DNA of 5,036 nt from JACPLA01 sp035291905 (GTDB lineage Bacteria > Bacteroidota > Ignavibacteria > UBA10030), in NCBI GenBank assembly GCA_035291905.1, contig DATDRF010000280.1:1-5036 (forward strand), read 5' to 3'. Both the position numbers and the translations under genes were made by a program. Every line of letters begins with the position of its first letter. The stretch's first letter is position 1. Shown here in pieces: positions 4,698 through 5,036 of this stretch. Below the pieces are notes generated by a model. The model ran no database searches. It saw nothing but the letters and a program-made list of their open reading frames with translations, and was not told the DNA's origin.

Positions 4698-5036
4698 TTA
4701 CTGAAGCAACTCTCCAACCTTGAGATCATATCCCCTGAGAAACTCTGCAGCACCCATTTTCTTCCTTCCCTCCTGCTGCAATTCCACAATCGACACTGCT
4801 CCGTCGCCTGTGCTCAGGGTCAATTCATCTCCGTCGGCTCTGAGGACACTCCCCTCCTCCCCTCTGCCCCCCTTCCCCTCTGCAATCCTGGTCCGATAAA
4901 GCTTGATGACGCGTCCGTTATGCATCGCCCACGCCCCCGGCACCGGCGAAAGTCCCCTCACAAAGTTATGAATCGCAACTGCAGATTTCTTCCAATCGAC
5001 CCTGCAATCCTCTTTGAAGATCTTCGGCGCCCTGGT
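4698..5036 (-). CDS. fmt: Methionyl-tRNA formyltransferase, C-terminal part (partial)
   Basis: The last 112 residues of Fmt are present; the family is about 310 long, so roughly the N-terminal two thirds, including the folate-binding catalytic domain, lie beyond the window edge. Fmt transfers formyl from 10-formyltetrahydrofolate to Met-tRNAfMet for translation initiation. The visible part starts at the end of the catalytic domain/linker with APKIFKEDCRVDW (3-15) and AIHNFVRGLSPVPGAW (21-36), the family's IHNxxRGLSPxPGAW motif. The C-terminal OB-fold tRNA-binding domain follows, including STGDGAVSIVELQ (75-87), EGRKKM (89-94) and FLRG (99-102). The loop at residues 53-62 is EGKGGRGEEG, encoded by a G-run tract. 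A GTG at 4961 could be mistaken for a start, but the coding frame continues upstream of it with conserved Fmt sequence. Confidence 0.95.
   Translation of the reverse strand, partial: TRAPKIFKEDCRVDWKKSAVAIHNFVRGLSPVPGAWAMHNGRVIKLYRTRIAEGKGGRGEEGSVLRADGDELTLSTGDGAVSIVELQQEGRKKMGAAEFLRGYDLKVGELLQ
4851..4878 (-). other. G-quadruplex-capable tract inside fmt
   Basis: On the coding (minus) strand four G-runs of 4, 6, 4 and 4 are separated by AA, CAGA and AGGA, meeting the usual G3+N1-7 criterion with margin. The tract encodes EGKGGRGEEG in a loop of the C-terminal domain where Fmt proteins vary in sequence. It would be present in the mRNA as well as in the non-template DNA strand. Fold formation is predicted from pattern only. 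Confidence 0.6.

Overview
The window looks like an ordinary chromosomal segment of a free-living bacterium, most likely from the Bacteroidota/Ignavibacteriota/Chlorobi group. The main pointer is a tight parA-parB-ridA-DUF5683 cluster: DUF5683 proteins behind parAB are typical of that group. Near-absence of Shine-Dalgarno sequences, and one upstream site that fits the Bacteroidota promoter pattern (TTTG, 19 nt, TAnnTTTG), agree with this. The phylum is an inference; there is no rRNA or other strong marker here.

Layout. Positions 1-62 (minus) hold the first 20 codons of a hydrophobic protein, probably a sodium:solute symporter. Positions 63-443 are a divergent intergenic region full of repeats: a degenerate CCTCYGTGCC/AACCGCAAAGG element, two GC-rich hairpins, and a striking array of six 14-nt units, three in one orientation and three inverted, closed by CCTGCCTGC/GCAGGCAGG arms. 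Positions 444-1367 (plus) encode a TIGR01777-family epimerase-like protein, which converges with a 6-nt gap on the minus-strand cluster. Read in its own direction that cluster is: a CopD-like membrane protein (4542-4072), parA (4062-3256), parB (3252-2362), ridA (2359-1970) and a DUF5683 protein (1952-1374). Gaps are 2 to 17 nt, so they are probably one transcript. A sigma70-like promoter can be placed just upstream of the CopD-like gene. Upstream of it, a second copy of the CCGCAGAGG/CGCAAAGG repeat (4607-4692) separates the cluster from the C-terminal third of fmt (4698-5036), which runs off the window.

Function. ParA and ParB form the chromosome-partition pair. RidA detoxifies reactive enamines/imines. 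Fmt formylates initiator Met-tRNA. The CopD-like and DUF5683 proteins are membrane-associated with no established role. I see no mobile-element gene, CRISPR array, defence system, tRNA or rRNA, and no clear novel multi-gene system. The most unusual content is the noncoding repeat cluster at 183-378, a G-quadruplex-capable tract within fmt, and ridA lodged inside the par operon.
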